Source: Pseudomonas sp. P8_229 (GTDB lineage: Bacteria > Pseudomonadota > Gammaproteobacteria > Pseudomonadales > Pseudomonadaceae). From it: 64,000 nt of DNA. Location of the stretch: NCBI RefSeq assembly GCF_034008635.1, contig NZ_CP125378.1:2656001-2720000 (forward strand), read 5' to 3'. Position 1 is the stretch's first letter. Every line of letters begins with the position of its first letter. Shown here one piece after another: positions 38,288-47,789 of this stretch. Both the position numbers and the translations under genes were made by a program. A model generated the notes under the pieces. That model worked only from the letters and a program-made list of their open reading frames with translations. It did not search any database and had not been told where the DNA came from.

Positions 38288-38839
38288 TTAATCCCTGACC
38301 AGCATACGCTGCGACGCTTCGCCGCTGAGCGGTCGTTGCAGAGCGCTCCAGACCAGCCGCAGCAATTGGTACACCGCCAGAATCGACATCGCCACAAAGA
38401 ACAGCAGGCTCCATTCCGGGATACTCAAATCGAACAGCGTCCAGGAAATTTCTGCGCAATCGACACCGCCCTTGAACATCCGCACCGTTGCACACAACCA
38501 CGGCAGGTTGCTGAACAGCGCTTCGGAGTCGGGCGCGCAGCTCGTCATTTGTACCAGCGGATCGCTCTGCAACAACACCTGCCGCCAGGCGGCGGTGGTG
38601 CCGCCCAGGCTGACGCAAAACGTGATCATCCAGTAGAGCGACAGGCCAACACGCCGTGGGCCATGCACCGCCGCCAGCCCACAACAGACCGTCAGCAACG
38701 CCATGAAGAACCGTTGCGCGAGGCACAGGCTGCACGGCGTCAGCCCGACCGCATATTCGAGGTAATAGGAAGCTCCCAGGGCCAGGGCCCCTGCAGTGAA
38801 AGCCGTGAAAAACAAGGAGCGTGAACAGGCCAACGACAT
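38288..38839 (-). CDS. dsbB: Disulfide bond formation protein DsbB (DsbH type)
   Basis: A 183-residue inner-membrane protein with four hydrophobic helices. The redox cysteines are C36 and C39 (CSLC) in the first periplasmic loop and C101 plus C128 in the second, as required to reoxidise DsbA using ubiquinone. Pseudomonads carry two DsbB proteins; the copy beside the hem genes is called DsbH. A further cysteine at 116 lies in the second loop. Transcribed toward algQ. Confidence 0.92.
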   Translation of the reverse strand: MSLACSRSLFFTAFTAGALALGASYYLEYAVGLTPCSLCLAQRFFMALLTVCCGLAAVHGPRRVGLSLYWMITFCVSLGGTTAAWRQVLLQSDPLVQMTSCAPDSEALFSNLPWLCATVRMFKGGVDCAEISWTLFDLSIPEWSLLFFVAMSILAVYQLLRLVWSALQRPLSGEASQRMLVRD

Positions 38840-39032
38840 GGCTTTTCCGTAACAGTAGAGACAGGCAGTTACGGTAGAGGAAAGCTTGTCAGCCTTTCAA
38901 GGCGGGTCCCTGCCGACAGTTCAACAGAAGTGTAGGGAAAACCCGACAGGGGCCAGAGGAATAGGTGTAGTCCGTTGTAGGACTTCACCCAGGACGCCAA
39001 CAAAAGGTAATTATTCGCTCGCTGGAGCTTAA

Positions 39033-39052
39033 CGAGGGAGCGTCCTCCCTCG
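39033..39052 (-). repeat. Hairpin after hemY, terminator-like
   Basis: CGAGGGAG-CGTC-CTCCCTCG, a perfect 8-bp stem starting six bases beyond the hemY stop. Only a TT follows on the minus strand, so termination would be weak. It probably marks the end of the hemCDXY transcript. Confidence 0.55.
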
Positions 39053-39057
39053 TGACT

Positions 39058-40296
39058 TCAGGCGTGAACCGGCACCGGCAATGGCGCGGCCAGAAGACGC
39101 TCATCCAGCAGTCCGAGACCTTCCTGGAACAACTCATTGCTGCGCTCGGTGTCACCCAGTTGCGCGAGCAGGCGCGCCAGCTCTGCGCAGGCTTCCGGGT
39201 TGCGTTGCACCCGCAGGCTGCTCTCCAGATAATCCCGCGCCTTGCCCCACAAACTGGCCTGCAGACAAAGCCGTCCCAAGGTCAGCAGCAGGCTCGGATC
39301 GCCCGGATGTTCCTTGAGCCAACCTTCGGCGGTGTGCAACTGACGCGCCGGGTCGCTGCCGCGCACCAGACCATAGAGTCGCGCCAGATGGCTGTCGTAC
39401 TTGCGCTTGAGAGCGCTGCGCAGCACTTCCTCGGCTTCGACCTGAGCACCCAGCTGACGCAGTTGCTCGGCATACGCCAGCACCAGCGCCGGCTCCTGGC
39501 GTTGGGCGGAACTCAGTTGCTCCCAGGCAAGATTGAGTGACTGCAGACCGACCTTGCCGTCTTCGTCGCGGTGCGCAGCCAGGGATAGGTTGTTGCCCCA
39601 GGCGCGACGTTCCAGTTCAGCCAGTTCAGCCGGCGGCAGAGCCTTGTCCTTGCGCAGTTCCGGCAGCAGGCGGATGACCGCCGACCAGTCGCCACGCTGT
39701 TGATGCAAGCGCTGCAACTGACGCAGGGTCTGCACGTTATGCGGATGCCGCTCGTGCATCGCTTGCAGGGTCACCAGTGCGCCATCGGTGTCACCGCGAT
39801 CGGTCTGCAATTGCGCATGACTCAAGGCAATCGCCAACTCGGCCTGAGGCTGGCGCTCCAGCGCACGCTCGAGCAACTGATCACACTCCTCGTACTTGCC
39901 TTGTTCGTTGGCCGCGCGGGCGGCACCGAGGTAGTACAGCAGCGGTTGGCGCTCGGCTTCGGCGGCGCGATACAGATGGCGTTGCGCGCTGGCCCAGCGC
40001 CCTTCGGCCAGATCCAGCTGACCGTGTTCGATCGCCACCTGCACCCGACGACTGCGGTTACGCCGCGACCAGGGATTGACCACGCCACTGGAGGTCATGA
40101 CCAGTTCGACCAGCGCCTTGATACCCCAGATCAGCAGCCACAACACCGCGATCAGCGCCAGCGTGGCCCACAGGCTCGACTCGTAGCGGAAGCTCTTGTA
40201 GGCAATCAGCACGTACCCGGAGTGCTCGGCAATCGCCAGGCCCAGTGCCGCCGTCGCGGCAATCACCAGAAACACGATCACATACAGGCGTTTCAT
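39058..40296 (-). CDS. hemY: HemY, membrane TPR protein of the heme cluster
   Basis: A 412-residue protein with two N-terminal membrane helices (about residues 3-22 and 40-62) followed by TPR repeats to the end (ASAQRHLYRAAEAERQPLLYYL, YEECDQLLERALERQPQAELA). It belongs to the proteobacterial HemY family, not the protoporphyrinogen oxidase of the same name in Gram-positives. A scaffold role in late heme synthesis is proposed. Its start overlaps the hemX stop by four bases; last gene of hemCDXY. Confidence 0.92.
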   Translation of the reverse strand: MKRLYVIVFLVIAATAALGLAIAEHSGYVLIAYKSFRYESSLWATLALIAVLWLLIWGIKALVELVMTSSGVVNPWSRRNRSRRVQVAIEHGQLDLAEGRWASAQRHLYRAAEAERQPLLYYLGAARAANEQGKYEECDQLLERALERQPQAELAIALSHAQLQTDRGDTDGALVTLQAMHERHPHNVQTLRQLQRLHQQRGDWSAVIRLLPELRKDKALPPAELAELERRAWGNNLSLAAHRDEDGKVGLQSLNLAWEQLSSAQRQEPALVLAYAEQLRQLGAQVEAEEVLRSALKRKYDSHLARLYGLVRGSDPARQLHTAEGWLKEHPGDPSLLLTLGRLCLQASLWGKARDYLESSLRVQRNPEACAELARLLAQLGDTERSNELFQEGLGLLDERLLAAPLPVPVHA

Positions 40297-41435
40297 GGCG
40301 TGGTCTCCTGCGCGGTGTTGGCGGCAGGTTTGGCGAACGGTTTGACCGATTCTTCAGCGTTGACGTTACGTCGCTCCAGATAACCCTGCACCGCACTCAG
40401 CGTGCCGGTCAGATCAGGCGTCTTGACCGTGACCGGTTGCTGGCTCAGCTCGGCGACCTGTTCGAGCATGATTTTGCTCTGCGGATTGTCCGGATTGAAA
40501 TTGCCCCTGAGCACGTCCCGCGCTTCGGTCAGCGCCTGGGTGTAAACCGGCGCCTGACCATTGAGCGCGGCCCACTGCGCCTGCTCCAGTGCCAGGCTCA
40601 GGGCCAGACGCACCTGACTCAGACTCTGCCCGGCCAGCAGTGGCTTCACGTTCTTGTCAGCGTTGAAATCGATGCGGATGTAACGCGAAACCTGATCCCA
40701 CCACTGCGCCCAACGACTGGCGCCATCGCCGTCAGCGGTCAGACCCAGCAGCGATTCGCCACGATCCTTGTACTCCGGCGCCAGTTCGGTCAGCTCGATG
40801 ACCTGATCACGCAAGGCGCCAATGCGCAGGAACAAGCCAGTGCGATCCGGCTGCTCGGTGCTGCGCAGGGCGACCAGGGTTTTTGCCACTTGCTCGCGTG
40901 CTACGAACGAGCCCGGGTCATTCTGTTCACGGAGGATTTCGTCGGCACCCTGCACCAGCGCCTGGGCGCTGCTGATGTCCTGCAAGGCCGACAGACGAAG
41001 ACTGGCCAGACGGAGCAGATGCTCGGCCTCGGCCAGGCGCCAGTCCTTGCGGCTGGCGCCGAGGACGGTTTCCAGACGCTGATTGAGGCGCTGCTGATCA
41101 CCCTGCAACTGCGTCACCAGACGCTGGCGATCAGCAAGTTCGTCGGCCCCCGGCAACTGCGCGAGGCGCTCGGTCAGGCGCTGCTCGTTGAGTTTGAGGC
41201 TCTGGGCCTGATCGTTCAACGCCTGCACCTGGCCCGACTGTTGTGCGGTGTTGGTCTGCAGGTGACGCACCTGCCAGACACCCCAGCCACCGATCGCCAC
41301 GCCGGCAGCGCCGAGCAACAGGGCGACAATGGCCAGTCCGTTGCCTCGGCGCGGCTCCTTGGCCGGCGGTGGAGTTTCAACCTGGGCATCGATCACAGGC
41401 TGGACATCATCTTTAGGCAAGGCTGTTTCGCTCAC
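40293..41435 (-). CDS. hemX: HemX, membrane protein of the heme cluster
   Basis: A 380-residue protein: short acidic cytoplasmic N-terminus (EDDV-type residues, Pro-rich), one membrane helix at about 32-52 (GLAIVALLLGAAGVAIGGWGV), then a long periplasmic helical and coiled-coil part. Often annotated as uroporphyrin-III C-methyltransferase, but it lacks a methyltransferase fold, so that name is misleading. It follows hemD with a 16-base gap and overlaps hemY by four bases. Confidence 0.92.
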   Translation of the reverse strand: MSETALPKDDVQPVIDAQVETPPPAKEPRRGNGLAIVALLLGAAGVAIGGWGVWQVRHLQTNTAQQSGQVQALNDQAQSLKLNEQRLTERLAQLPGADELADRQRLVTQLQGDQQRLNQRLETVLGASRKDWRLAEAEHLLRLASLRLSALQDISSAQALVQGADEILREQNDPGSFVAREQVAKTLVALRSTEQPDRTGLFLRIGALRDQVIELTELAPEYKDRGESLLGLTADGDGASRWAQWWDQVSRYIRIDFNADKNVKPLLAGQSLSQVRLALSLALEQAQWAALNGQAPVYTQALTEARDVLRGNFNPDNPQSKIMLEQVAELSQQPVTVKTPDLTGTLSAVQGYLERRNVNAEESVKPFAKPAANTAQETTP

Positions 41436-41451
41436 GTATCCATCCTTTGCA

Positions 41452-42219
41452 TTAGAGAACGGGCACGGGATGCTCCCGTAGCGCCGTCAGCAAAGCCGCG
41501 GCACTCGCGCCGCGGCAATCCACAACTGTTTGGGCCCCGGCGGCACGTGCCAGCTCGGCGACCCTTGGGCTTGGAACAAACAACGGCCACTGCGCAATCG
41601 CAGGCCAGGCAGCGCCGGCCATTTGGCGCAGGTGCTCGAAACCCTGTCCACTGCTGACCACCAGCCCGTTCAAGCGTTCCGCTTCGATCCGCCGCGACAA
41701 CTCTTGCGGCGAGTAGGTCGGCAGGTCACGCCGATACAACTCCAGATACTCGACACTAGCACCTAGCGCGCGCAGACGCTCGGCGAGCAGCTCACGACCA
41801 CCCTCCCCGCGCAGGATCAACACCTGCGCGCCAGACTGCGCAACCACTTCGCGCAGACGCGGCAATTGCAACAAGGCTTCGCTGTCATCGCCGGTGGCCG
41901 GGAAGTGCACGTCCAGGCCGCGCTCGCGAAGAATCTGCGCCGTCGCCGCACCGACGCTGAACCAGGGCATCGCCAACGATGACAAGCCAAAGGCATCGAG
42001 CAGGCCGACTGTGATTCGCGCCGCTGGCTTGCTGACCACGATGACCGCGCTGCAGTTCGACAGCTGGGTCATGGCCTGACGTATTTTCTCAGAGACCGGC
42101 AGCGGCACGATGTCCAGAAGCGGCAGGCAACTGCTGAAAAAACCTTCTGCGGCCAACACCTCGGCCAGCGCCGCACAGTCGTCCGCAGGGCGCGTCAGCA
42201 GCAGGCGCCAGCCGGTCAC
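41452..42219 (-). CDS. hemD: Uroporphyrinogen-III synthase
   Basis: A 255-residue two-lobed enzyme closing hydroxymethylbilane to uroporphyrinogen III with inversion of ring D. It opens [20 protein letters not shown] and contains [20 protein letters not shown] and [13 protein letters not shown], typical of this weakly conserved family. Its ATG overlaps the hemC stop by four bases, consistent with channelling of the unstable hydroxymethylbilane between coupled products. Confidence 0.93.
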   Translation of the reverse strand: MTGWRLLLTRPADDCAALAEVLAAEGFFSSCLPLLDIVPLPVSEKIRQAMTQLSNCSAVIVVSKPAARITVGLLDAFGLSSLAMPWFSVGAATAQILRERGLDVHFPATGDDSEALLQLPRLREVVAQSGAQVLILRGEGGRELLAERLRALGASVEYLELYRRDLPTYSPQELSRRIEAERLNGLVVSSGQGFEHLRQMAGAAWPAIAQWPLFVPSPRVAELARAAGAQTVVDCRGASAAALLTALREHPVPVL

Positions 42220-43157
42220 TCGTGACCTGCCTCGCCATAGACCGCTTTGAGAATGTCGTCGGCACCCTGGCTGAGCAGGTCTTCAGCGACCTTCACGCCC
42301 AGCGCTTCGGCATCGGCACGCGGGGCGCGAGCCTCGGCGCTGAGCAGCTTGCCACCGCTCGGCTCGCCGACCAGACCACGCAGCCATAACTGCCCATCTT
42401 CGAGCACGGCGTAGCAGGCGATTGGCACCTGGCAGCCGCCATTCAGATGTTTGTTGAGGGCACGTTCGGCAGTCACACGCGAAGAGGTATCGGCGTGATG
42501 CAACGGTGCGAGCAAGGCGTGGATCTGCGTGTCGGCGCTGCGGCATTCGATGCCGACGGCGCCCTGGCCACCAGCCGGCAGACTGTCGTCGACGCTGATC
42601 GGCGAAGTGATGCGGTCTTCGAAACCGAGACGGATCAGACCCGCCGCCGCGAGAATGATCGCGTCGTACTCACCGGCATCGAGCTTGGCCAGACGGGTAT
42701 TGACGTTACCGCGCAGGAAACGGATTTGCAGATCCGGGCGGCGAGTCAGCAGTTGCGCCTGACGACGCAGGCTGGAGGTGCCGACGATGCTGCCGGCCGG
42801 CAACGCGTCGAGGCTTGCGTAAGTATTGGAAACGAAAGCGTCACGCGGGTCTTCGCGTTCGCAGATGCAGAACAGGCCAAGGCCTTCGGGGAAGTCCATC
42901 GGCACGTCTTTCATCGAGTGCACGGCGATGTCGGCTTCGTTTTCCAACAGCGCGGTTTCCAGTTCCTTGACGAACAGGCCCTTGCCGCCAATTTTCGACA
43001 GCGGCGAATCAAGCAGCTTGTCGCCGCGACTGACCATGGGCACCAGCGTCACCAGCAGCCCCGGATGGGCCGCTTCCAGACGGGCTTTGACGTATTCGGC
43101 CTGCCAGAGGGCCAGCGCACTTTTACGGGTGGCGATGCGGATTTCGCGAGAGGACAT
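42216..43157 (-). CDS. hemC: Hydroxymethylbilane synthase (porphobilinogen deaminase)
   Basis: A 313-residue enzyme polymerising four porphobilinogens. The dipyrromethane cofactor cysteine is C242 in [13 protein letters not shown]; the substrate-binding segment [11 protein letters not shown] (127-137) and VHSMKDVP (79-86) are conserved. First gene of hemCDXY; the upstream 138 bases to algR hold no other gene. In pseudomonads algR and hemC are often transcribed in the same direction, as here. Confidence 0.96.
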   Translation of the reverse strand: MSSREIRIATRKSALALWQAEYVKARLEAAHPGLLVTLVPMVSRGDKLLDSPLSKIGGKGLFVKELETALLENEADIAVHSMKDVPMDFPEGLGLFCICEREDPRDAFVSNTYASLDALPAGSIVGTSSLRRQAQLLTRRPDLQIRFLRGNVNTRLAKLDAGEYDAIILAAAGLIRLGFEDRITSPISVDDSLPAGGQGAVGIECRSADTQIHALLAPLHHADTSSRVTAERALNKHLNGGCQVPIACYAVLEDGQLWLRGLVGEPSGGKLLSAEARAPRADAEALGVKVAEDLLSQGADDILKAVYGEAGHE

Positions 43158-43295
43158 GGATCAATCCGTACTGAATAGATACGGCGGATAATAACAGCTC
43201 AGCCAAATCCACTTTGACTTGAATCAGAAACGGCGTGGCCTCCCTGGCCGGCAATGCCTGGTAACAAGACTGCAGAACCGCCCGGAATGACCGGC

Positions 43296-44042
43296 TTACA
43301 GGCCCTGCATCATTTTGCGCACACCGGCCACATGCCGGCGGCTGACGATCAACGCATCGCCGTTCAGGCCCTTGAGGAACAGCTGGAAATGCCCCAGTGG
43401 CGTGCGTTGCAGGCGCTCGATGCGGTCACGGGCGACTAGCGCGTTGCGGTGGATACGCACGAAGCGTTCGCCGAATTCGTCTTCGAGGGCCTTGAGCGGT
43501 TCGTCCAGCAGCACTTCGCCGCTCTCATGGCGCAAGGTCACGTACTTGTGATCGGCAATGAAGTAGACCACCTGATCCAGCGGGATCAGCTCGATGCCTT
43601 TGCGGGTACGGGCGCTGATATGACTGCGCGGGCCGTTGCCGCTTTCGGCAGCAGGACGGGTCAGGGCCGAGAGTTGGGCCCGGTTGGGACGTTCAGCCCG
43701 TTTCAGGGCGTCATGCAGATGTTCGGTTCGCACGGGTTTCACCACATAGCCCACGGCGCTGGCCTGCAGGGCTTCCACGGCAAATTCATCGGGGCCGGTG
43801 CAAAACACCACGGCCGGCGGCGTTTCGCGTTCGCACAGACGGGCAGCCACCTGCAGGCCATCCAGACCCGGCATGCGGATATCGAGCAGCACGATATCCG
43901 GCTTGTGGCTGTCGATCAGCGCCAACGCCTCTTCGCCATTCGTGGCGCTGGGCTCCAGGACTGTGTAACCCTCGAGCTCGCTTACCATTCGGCTTAGGCG
44001 CTCGCGAGCCAGTGGTTCGTCATCAACGATCAGGACATTCAT
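43296..44042 (-). CDS. algR: AlgR LytTR-family response regulator
   Basis: A 248-residue regulator: receiver domain 1-120 with acidic residues DD at 7-8 and the phospho-acceptor D54 in VLLDIRMPG, then a LytTR DNA-binding domain at about 145-245 (YFIADHKYVTLRHESGEVLLDEPLKALE). AlgR controls alginate, type IV pili, rhamnolipid and other genes. The ATG at 44040-44042 overlaps the stop of the preceding remnant (ATGA). Unusually the partner kinase gene algZ/fimS, normally immediately upstream, is reduced to a fragment, so AlgR would be an orphan unless another kinase phosphorylates it. Confidence 0.95.
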   Translation of the reverse strand: MNVLIVDDEPLARERLSRMVSELEGYTVLEPSATNGEEALALIDSHKPDIVLLDIRMPGLDGLQVAARLCERETPPAVVFCTGPDEFAVEALQASAVGYVVKPVRTEHLHDALKRAERPNRAQLSALTRPAAESGNGPRSHISARTRKGIELIPLDQVVYFIADHKYVTLRHESGEVLLDEPLKALEDEFGERFVRIHRNALVARDRIERLQRTPLGHFQLFLKGLNGDALIVSRRHVAGVRKMMQGL

Positions 44043-44248
44043 ATTGCGCTGGATTCCTGCGTGAGTCTCGCACAAGGATAGCGTAGACAGGTGAAGTGAC
44101 GTCCGTCACCGCGATCCACGCTAAGACTAGCCCGAGCGCCAAAAAGTGCCGTACGTCGGCCAGCAATATTTGCCAGTGCCCGGGTCGTACTGCTCAAAGC
44201 CCGCTGTTTCCTGCGTTTTTCACGCGGCTTGCCAAAGGACAAATCCAC
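44039..44248 (-). pseudogene. algZ: algZ/fimS sensor kinase remnant (C-terminal end only)
   Basis: A 69-codon frame from GTG 44246-44248 to a TGA overlapping the algR start. Its last 45 residues resemble the end of a histidine kinase ATPase domain: ALANIAGRRTALFGARASLS corresponds to the GLANIRERL region, and it closes with TCLRYPCARLTQES. The ATGA overlap with algR is the junction expected between algZ and algR. An intact AlgZ needs about 350 codons, but argH begins only 266 bases upstream, so most of the gene is missing. The first 20 residues (Lys/Arg-rich, behind a GAGGGGG site) may be the old start or new sequence joined by deletion. Expression as a small protein is possible. Confidence 0.6.
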
Positions 44249-44514
44249 CCACCCCCTCTTCTTATAGTCGGCGTCCGGACCTTTGTGCGATCCGCAGTCG
44301 CGCCGACCCTTATGTCCAACTGTAGACGCTTGCCGAGCCGATATTGCTCAATCGGAAAATATCCTTGCGCAAATCCCCCGTGGACAGCGCCGACTATGAA
44401 CCAGCAGATGAGAAAAAAACGTATCGACCAGTGTCAGCGACAGGATTGGCAACCCTGTTATTATCCGTGCCAGCGTTTCACGCCTTCTTTCTCCAAGCCG
44501 ATACGAGCGAATTC

Positions 44515-45909
44515 ATGAGCACTGACAAGACCAATCAGTCCTGGGGCGGCCGCTTCAGTGAACCCGTCGACGCCTTCGTCGCCCGCTTCACCGCCTCCGT
44601 CACTTTCGACCAGCGCCTGTATCGCCACGACATCATGGGCTCGATTGCCCACGCCACCATGCTGGCCAAGGTCGGCGTACTGACGGATGCCGAGCGCGAC
44701 AGCATCATCGATGGCCTGAAGACCATCCAGGGCGAAATCGAGGCCGGCCAGTTCGACTGGCGCGTCGACCTCGAAGACGTGCACATGAACATCGAAGCGC
44801 GCCTGACCGACCGCATCGGCGTCACCGGTAAGAAACTGCACACCGGGCGCAGCCGCAACGACCAGGTCGCCACCGACATCCGCCTGTGGCTGCGTGACGA
44901 AATCGACCTGATCCTGGCCGAGATCACCCGCCTGCAAAAAGGCCTGCTGGAGCAAGCCGAGCGCGAAGCCGCGAGCATCATGCCGGGCTTCACCCACCTG
45001 CAGACTGCGCAGCCAGTGACCTTCGGGCACCACATGCTGGCCTGGTTCGAAATGCTCAGCCGCGACTACGAACGCCTGGTCGACTGCCGCAAGCGCACCA
45101 ACCGCATGCCGCTGGGCAGCGCTGCACTGGCCGGCACCACCTACCCGATCGACCGCGAATACACCGCGCAACTGCTGGGCTTCGACGCCGTCGGCGGCAA
45201 CTCGCTGGACAACGTTTCCGATCGCGACTTCGCCATCGAATTCTGCTCGGCCGCGAGCATCGCGATGATGCACTTGTCGCGTTTCTCCGAAGAACTGGTG
45301 CTGTGGACCAGCGCGCAGTTCCAGTTCATCGATCTGCCGGATCGTTTCTGCACCGGCAGCTCGATCATGCCGCAAAAGAAAAACCCCGACGTGCCAGAAC
45401 TGGTACGCGGCAAGACCGGCCGTGTGTTCGGTGCGCTGATGGGCCTGCTGACTTTGATGAAGGGCCAACCGCTGGCCTACAACAAGGACAATCAGGAAGA
45501 CAAAGAGCCGCTGTTCGACGCCGCCGACACTCTGCGCGACTCGCTGCGGGCCTTTGCCGACATGATCCCGGCGATCAAACCCAAGCACGCGATCATGCGT
45601 GAAGCGGCGCTGCGTGGTTTCTCCACCGCAACCGATCTGGCGGATTATCTGGTGCGCCGTGGCCTGCCGTTCCGTGATTGCCACGAGATCGTTGGCCATG
45701 CCGTCAAGTACGGCGTGGACACTGGCAAGGATCTGGCCGAGATGAGCCTGGAAGAACTGCGCCAGTTCAGCGACCAGATCGAAGAGGACGTGTTTGCCGT
45801 GCTGACCCTCGAAGGCTCGGTGAATGCCCGTGACCATATCGGCGGCACTGCGCCGGCGCAGGTCAAGGCCGCGGTGGTTCGCGGTCAGGCGCTGATCTCC
45901 AGCCGCTAA
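44515..45909 (+). CDS. argH: Argininosuccinate lyase
   Basis: A 464-residue enzyme of the fumarase/aspartase superfamily that splits argininosuccinate into arginine and fumarate. [16 protein letters not shown] opens the protein, and the superfamily signature [11 protein letters not shown] lies near residue 280. Start ATG at 44515; the long upstream in-frame extension is unsupported. The 266 bases before it toward the algZ remnant hold the promoter region but no clear regulator site was recognised. Confidence 0.96.
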   Translation: MSTDKTNQSWGGRFSEPVDAFVARFTASVTFDQRLYRHDIMGSIAHATMLAKVGVLTDAERDSIIDGLKTIQGEIEAGQFDWRVDLEDVHMNIEARLTDRIGVTGKKLHTGRSRNDQVATDIRLWLRDEIDLILAEITRLQKGLLEQAEREAASIMPGFTHLQTAQPVTFGHHMLAWFEMLSRDYERLVDCRKRTNRMPLGSAALAGTTYPIDREYTAQLLGFDAVGGNSLDNVSDRDFAIEFCSAASIAMMHLSRFSEELVLWTSAQFQFIDLPDRFCTGSSIMPQKKNPDVPELVRGKTGRVFGALMGLLTLMKGQPLAYNKDNQEDKEPLFDAADTLRDSLRAFADMIPAIKPKHAIMREAALRGFSTATDLADYLVRRGLPFRDCHEIVGHAVKYGVDTGKDLAEMSLEELRQFSDQIEEDVFAVLTLEGSVNARDHIGGTAPAQVKAAVVRGQALISSR

Positions 45910-45921
45910 AAAACCAAAAGC

Positions 45922-46014
45922 TTCGCGAGCAAGCCCGCTCCCACATTGGATCTGTGCTGAACACAAAATCTGTGAACGTCACAGATCCAATGTGGGAGCG
46001 GGCTTGCTCGCGAA
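45922..46014. repeat. REPIN-like pair of REP sequences with extended arms
   Basis: TTCGCGAGCAAGCCCGCTCC and its inverted copy, extended inward by CACATTGGATCTGT and ACAGATCCAATGTG, leaving a loop of only about 20 bases. The inner arms make this the most symmetric copy in the window. Confidence 0.85.
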
Positions 46015-46039
46015 TGCTGACTTCAGAGCGCTACAAATC

Positions 46040-46699
46040 TCACTTCTTCGCCGCGATCATCGCCAAAAACCCCGGCATCGCCGCCTCTTTATCCGCCGCA
46101 ATCTTCTGCACATGAGGATTCTGCTCAAGCCGCTCCAGCAACGCCTTGGCCTTCGGCATTTCAGCCAACAAATCCAGATCGAACAGCTTCTTGCCCACCG
46201 CACACGCCAGCGGCACGCTGTACAGGAAGTACAGATCGGCAATGCTCAGACTGTCGCCCGCCACGTACGGGGCGAATTTGCCGTGCCGACCCAGCGCAGC
46301 GAAACCCAGCAGCAGCTCGACCTTGGTTTTTTCCTTGATCGCCTCCGGCACCGCCGCGCCAAAGAATGCTTCGCCATAACAGGCGCGGCCCGGCAACTCG
46401 ATATAGAGCTCGATTTCCTTGGCAATCGCCAGCACCTGTGCACGCTCGAACGGATCGCTCGGCAGCAGTGGCGTACCTTTCAGGGTCTGTTCGAGGTATT
46501 CGAGGATGATCGCGGTTTCATTGATGAAACCCTCCTCGACGCCCAGCACCGGCACTTTGCCGCGCGGACTGATGGCCAGTGATTCCGGGGTCTGCGCCGG
46601 GTAGAACGTGACCTCTTCGAACGCCAGGCCTTTTTCCAGCAGTGCCAGTTTGACCATGTTGTAGTAGTTGCTGACAGCGAATCCATAAAGCTTGAACAT
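46040..46699 (-). CDS. Glutathione S-transferase family protein
   Basis: A 219-residue cytoplasmic protein: thioredoxin-like N-domain (1-80; KLYGFAVSNYYNMVKLALLEKG, with the cis-proline KVPVLG and the glutathione-contacting NETAIILEYLE), then an all-helical C-domain. Ser/Asn near residue 11 is the likely catalytic position. Substrate unknown. ATG at 46697-46699 chosen because it opens the GST fold. Confidence 0.87.
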   Translation of the reverse strand: MFKLYGFAVSNYYNMVKLALLEKGLAFEEVTFYPAQTPESLAISPRGKVPVLGVEEGFINETAIILEYLEQTLKGTPLLPSDPFERAQVLAIAKEIELYIELPGRACYGEAFFGAAVPEAIKEKTKVELLLGFAALGRHGKFAPYVAGDSLSIADLYFLYSVPLACAVGKKLFDLDLLAEMPKAKALLERLEQNPHVQKIAADKEAAMPGFLAMIAAKK

Positions 46700-46822
46700 C
46701 ACATAGCCTCCAGGCCGTGCGGGGTGGGCAGTCACTGTTTATAGATCGCCGGACTCGATCCTGCCAGCAGCAACACACCGCTGAATGCGGGTAAACTGGC
46801 GCCTTTCCTTGAGGAGCCTGCC

Positions 46823-47107
46823 ATGAGCGAGCCGACAGACATCGACAACGACGAAGAAGAGTTCACCGAGGCGACGTTGATCGAAGCCATCGAGAACCAG
46901 ATCGAAAGCGACAACCCGCCAGCGGCCAAGGCGACTTACAACAAGCTGACGCTGGTGGGCGTCGAGCGCGAAGAGATCCTCAATCTGATGGCGCACGTGC
47001 TGGCCTACGAGATTGACGCGATGCTCGATGAAGACCGCGCATTCAATACCGAATGGTACGAAGCGGCGCTGCGTGCATTGCCTGAGTTGCCACCAGAAAA
47101 GCAGTAA
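46823..47107 (+). CDS. Conserved small acidic protein
   Basis: A 94-residue protein rich in Asp and Glu at the start (EPTDIDNDEEEFTEATL), with helices around EAIENQIESDNPPAAKATYN and LNLMAHVLAYEIDAMLDEDRA. No family recognised with certainty. Strong ribosome site (TTGAGGAG) and codon use like the neighbours support it being real. Divergent from the GST gene by 123 bases. Confidence 0.75.
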   Translation: MSEPTDIDNDEEEFTEATLIEAIENQIESDNPPAAKATYNKLTLVGVEREEILNLMAHVLAYEIDAMLDEDRAFNTEWYEAALRALPELPPEKQ

Positions 47108-47118
47108 CCTCCGATCCT

Positions 47119-47206
47119 GTAGGAGTGAGCCTGCTCGCGATAGCGTTCCGTCGGTGAAGAATATGCCGACAGGCACTCCGCTATCGCGAGCAGGCTCACT
47201 CCTACA
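47119..47206. repeat. REP doublet, GTAGGAGTGAGC variant
   Basis: TGTAGGAGTGAGCCTGCTCG with its inverted complement about 45 bases away. It is a distinct REP class from the GTGGGAGCGGGC copies elsewhere in the window (TAGGAGTGAGCCTGCTCGCGATAG). Sits between two small genes. Confidence 0.8.
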
Positions 47207-47361
47207 ATGTTTGTTACGTATCCATCCGGCCATCTCCCGAGCCCCAACTACACTGGAATCCGCCTCAAGACAAAATCCCTGATCTGAGCACTGGACATGC
47301 CGCAGAAGCGGGTTCACCTTAGGGGCGCTGTCGTCCAATTCCTAGAAAGTCTGGAGTCCTT

Positions 47362-47607
47362 ATGTCGCTTACCCCTGAGCTGGTTGCCGAACTGGAAGTC
47401 CTCGCACTCTTCAACCTGGACAGTTCCCAGGAAGGTTTGAAAATTCATCAGACCGCTGCCCCGAAACACATTGCCGCCGCCAAACGCCTCTTCGAAAAAG
47501 AACTGACCGACCAGCCCGATGGCGGGTATCTGACCAGCCTGGGTCGCGATGCCGCGCAAAGTGTGCAAACCGTGCTGACCATTCTGAGAGAGCAGGAAAC
47601 CGCCTGA
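47362..47607 (+). CDS. TIGR02647 family small protein
   Basis: An 81-residue protein opening MSLTPELVAELEVLALFNLD, as in the TIGR02647 family of gammaproteobacteria; KHIAAAKRLFEKELTDQPDG follows. No function known; the size and helical pattern suggest a small DNA- or protein-binding factor. Ribosome site GGAG at normal distance. Confidence 0.82.
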   Translation: MSLTPELVAELEVLALFNLDSSQEGLKIHQTAAPKHIAAAKRLFEKELTDQPDGGYLTSLGRDAAQSVQTVLTILREQETA

Positions 47608-47608
47608 C

Positions 47609-47630
47609 TTCCCGTCTTTGCCCACGGGAA
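47609..47630 (+). repeat. Hairpin after TIGR02647 gene
   Basis: TTCCCGT-8 bases-ACGGGAA, a perfect 7-bp stem starting one base after the stop codon. No T-run follows, but a related ACGGGATTT occurs 20 bases later. Possible weak terminator or cyaA leader element. Confidence 0.35.
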
Positions 47631-47789
47631 CCCCTGCCACGGGATTTCCGCGGGCCCACTTGATTGCCTCGCGCTAAAAATCTGACGTCAAAAAACAAAT
47701 TCAGCTTAAAAGTCCCGCTGCGCAAAGGCTAAACTGCCTCCCAATCCGAGACCCTCTTCGTCCGAGCCTGCGAGCCGGTTTGAGCTGAC

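Noticed and set aside
40293..41435. Methyltransferase function for hemX
   Set aside because: The protein is a single-helix membrane protein with a periplasmic coiled coil and lacks any SAM-binding fold; the common name is historical.
44249..44514. Searched for the rest of algZ upstream of the remnant
   Set aside because: No kinase-like frame on either strand; the bases up to argH look like promoter and leader only.
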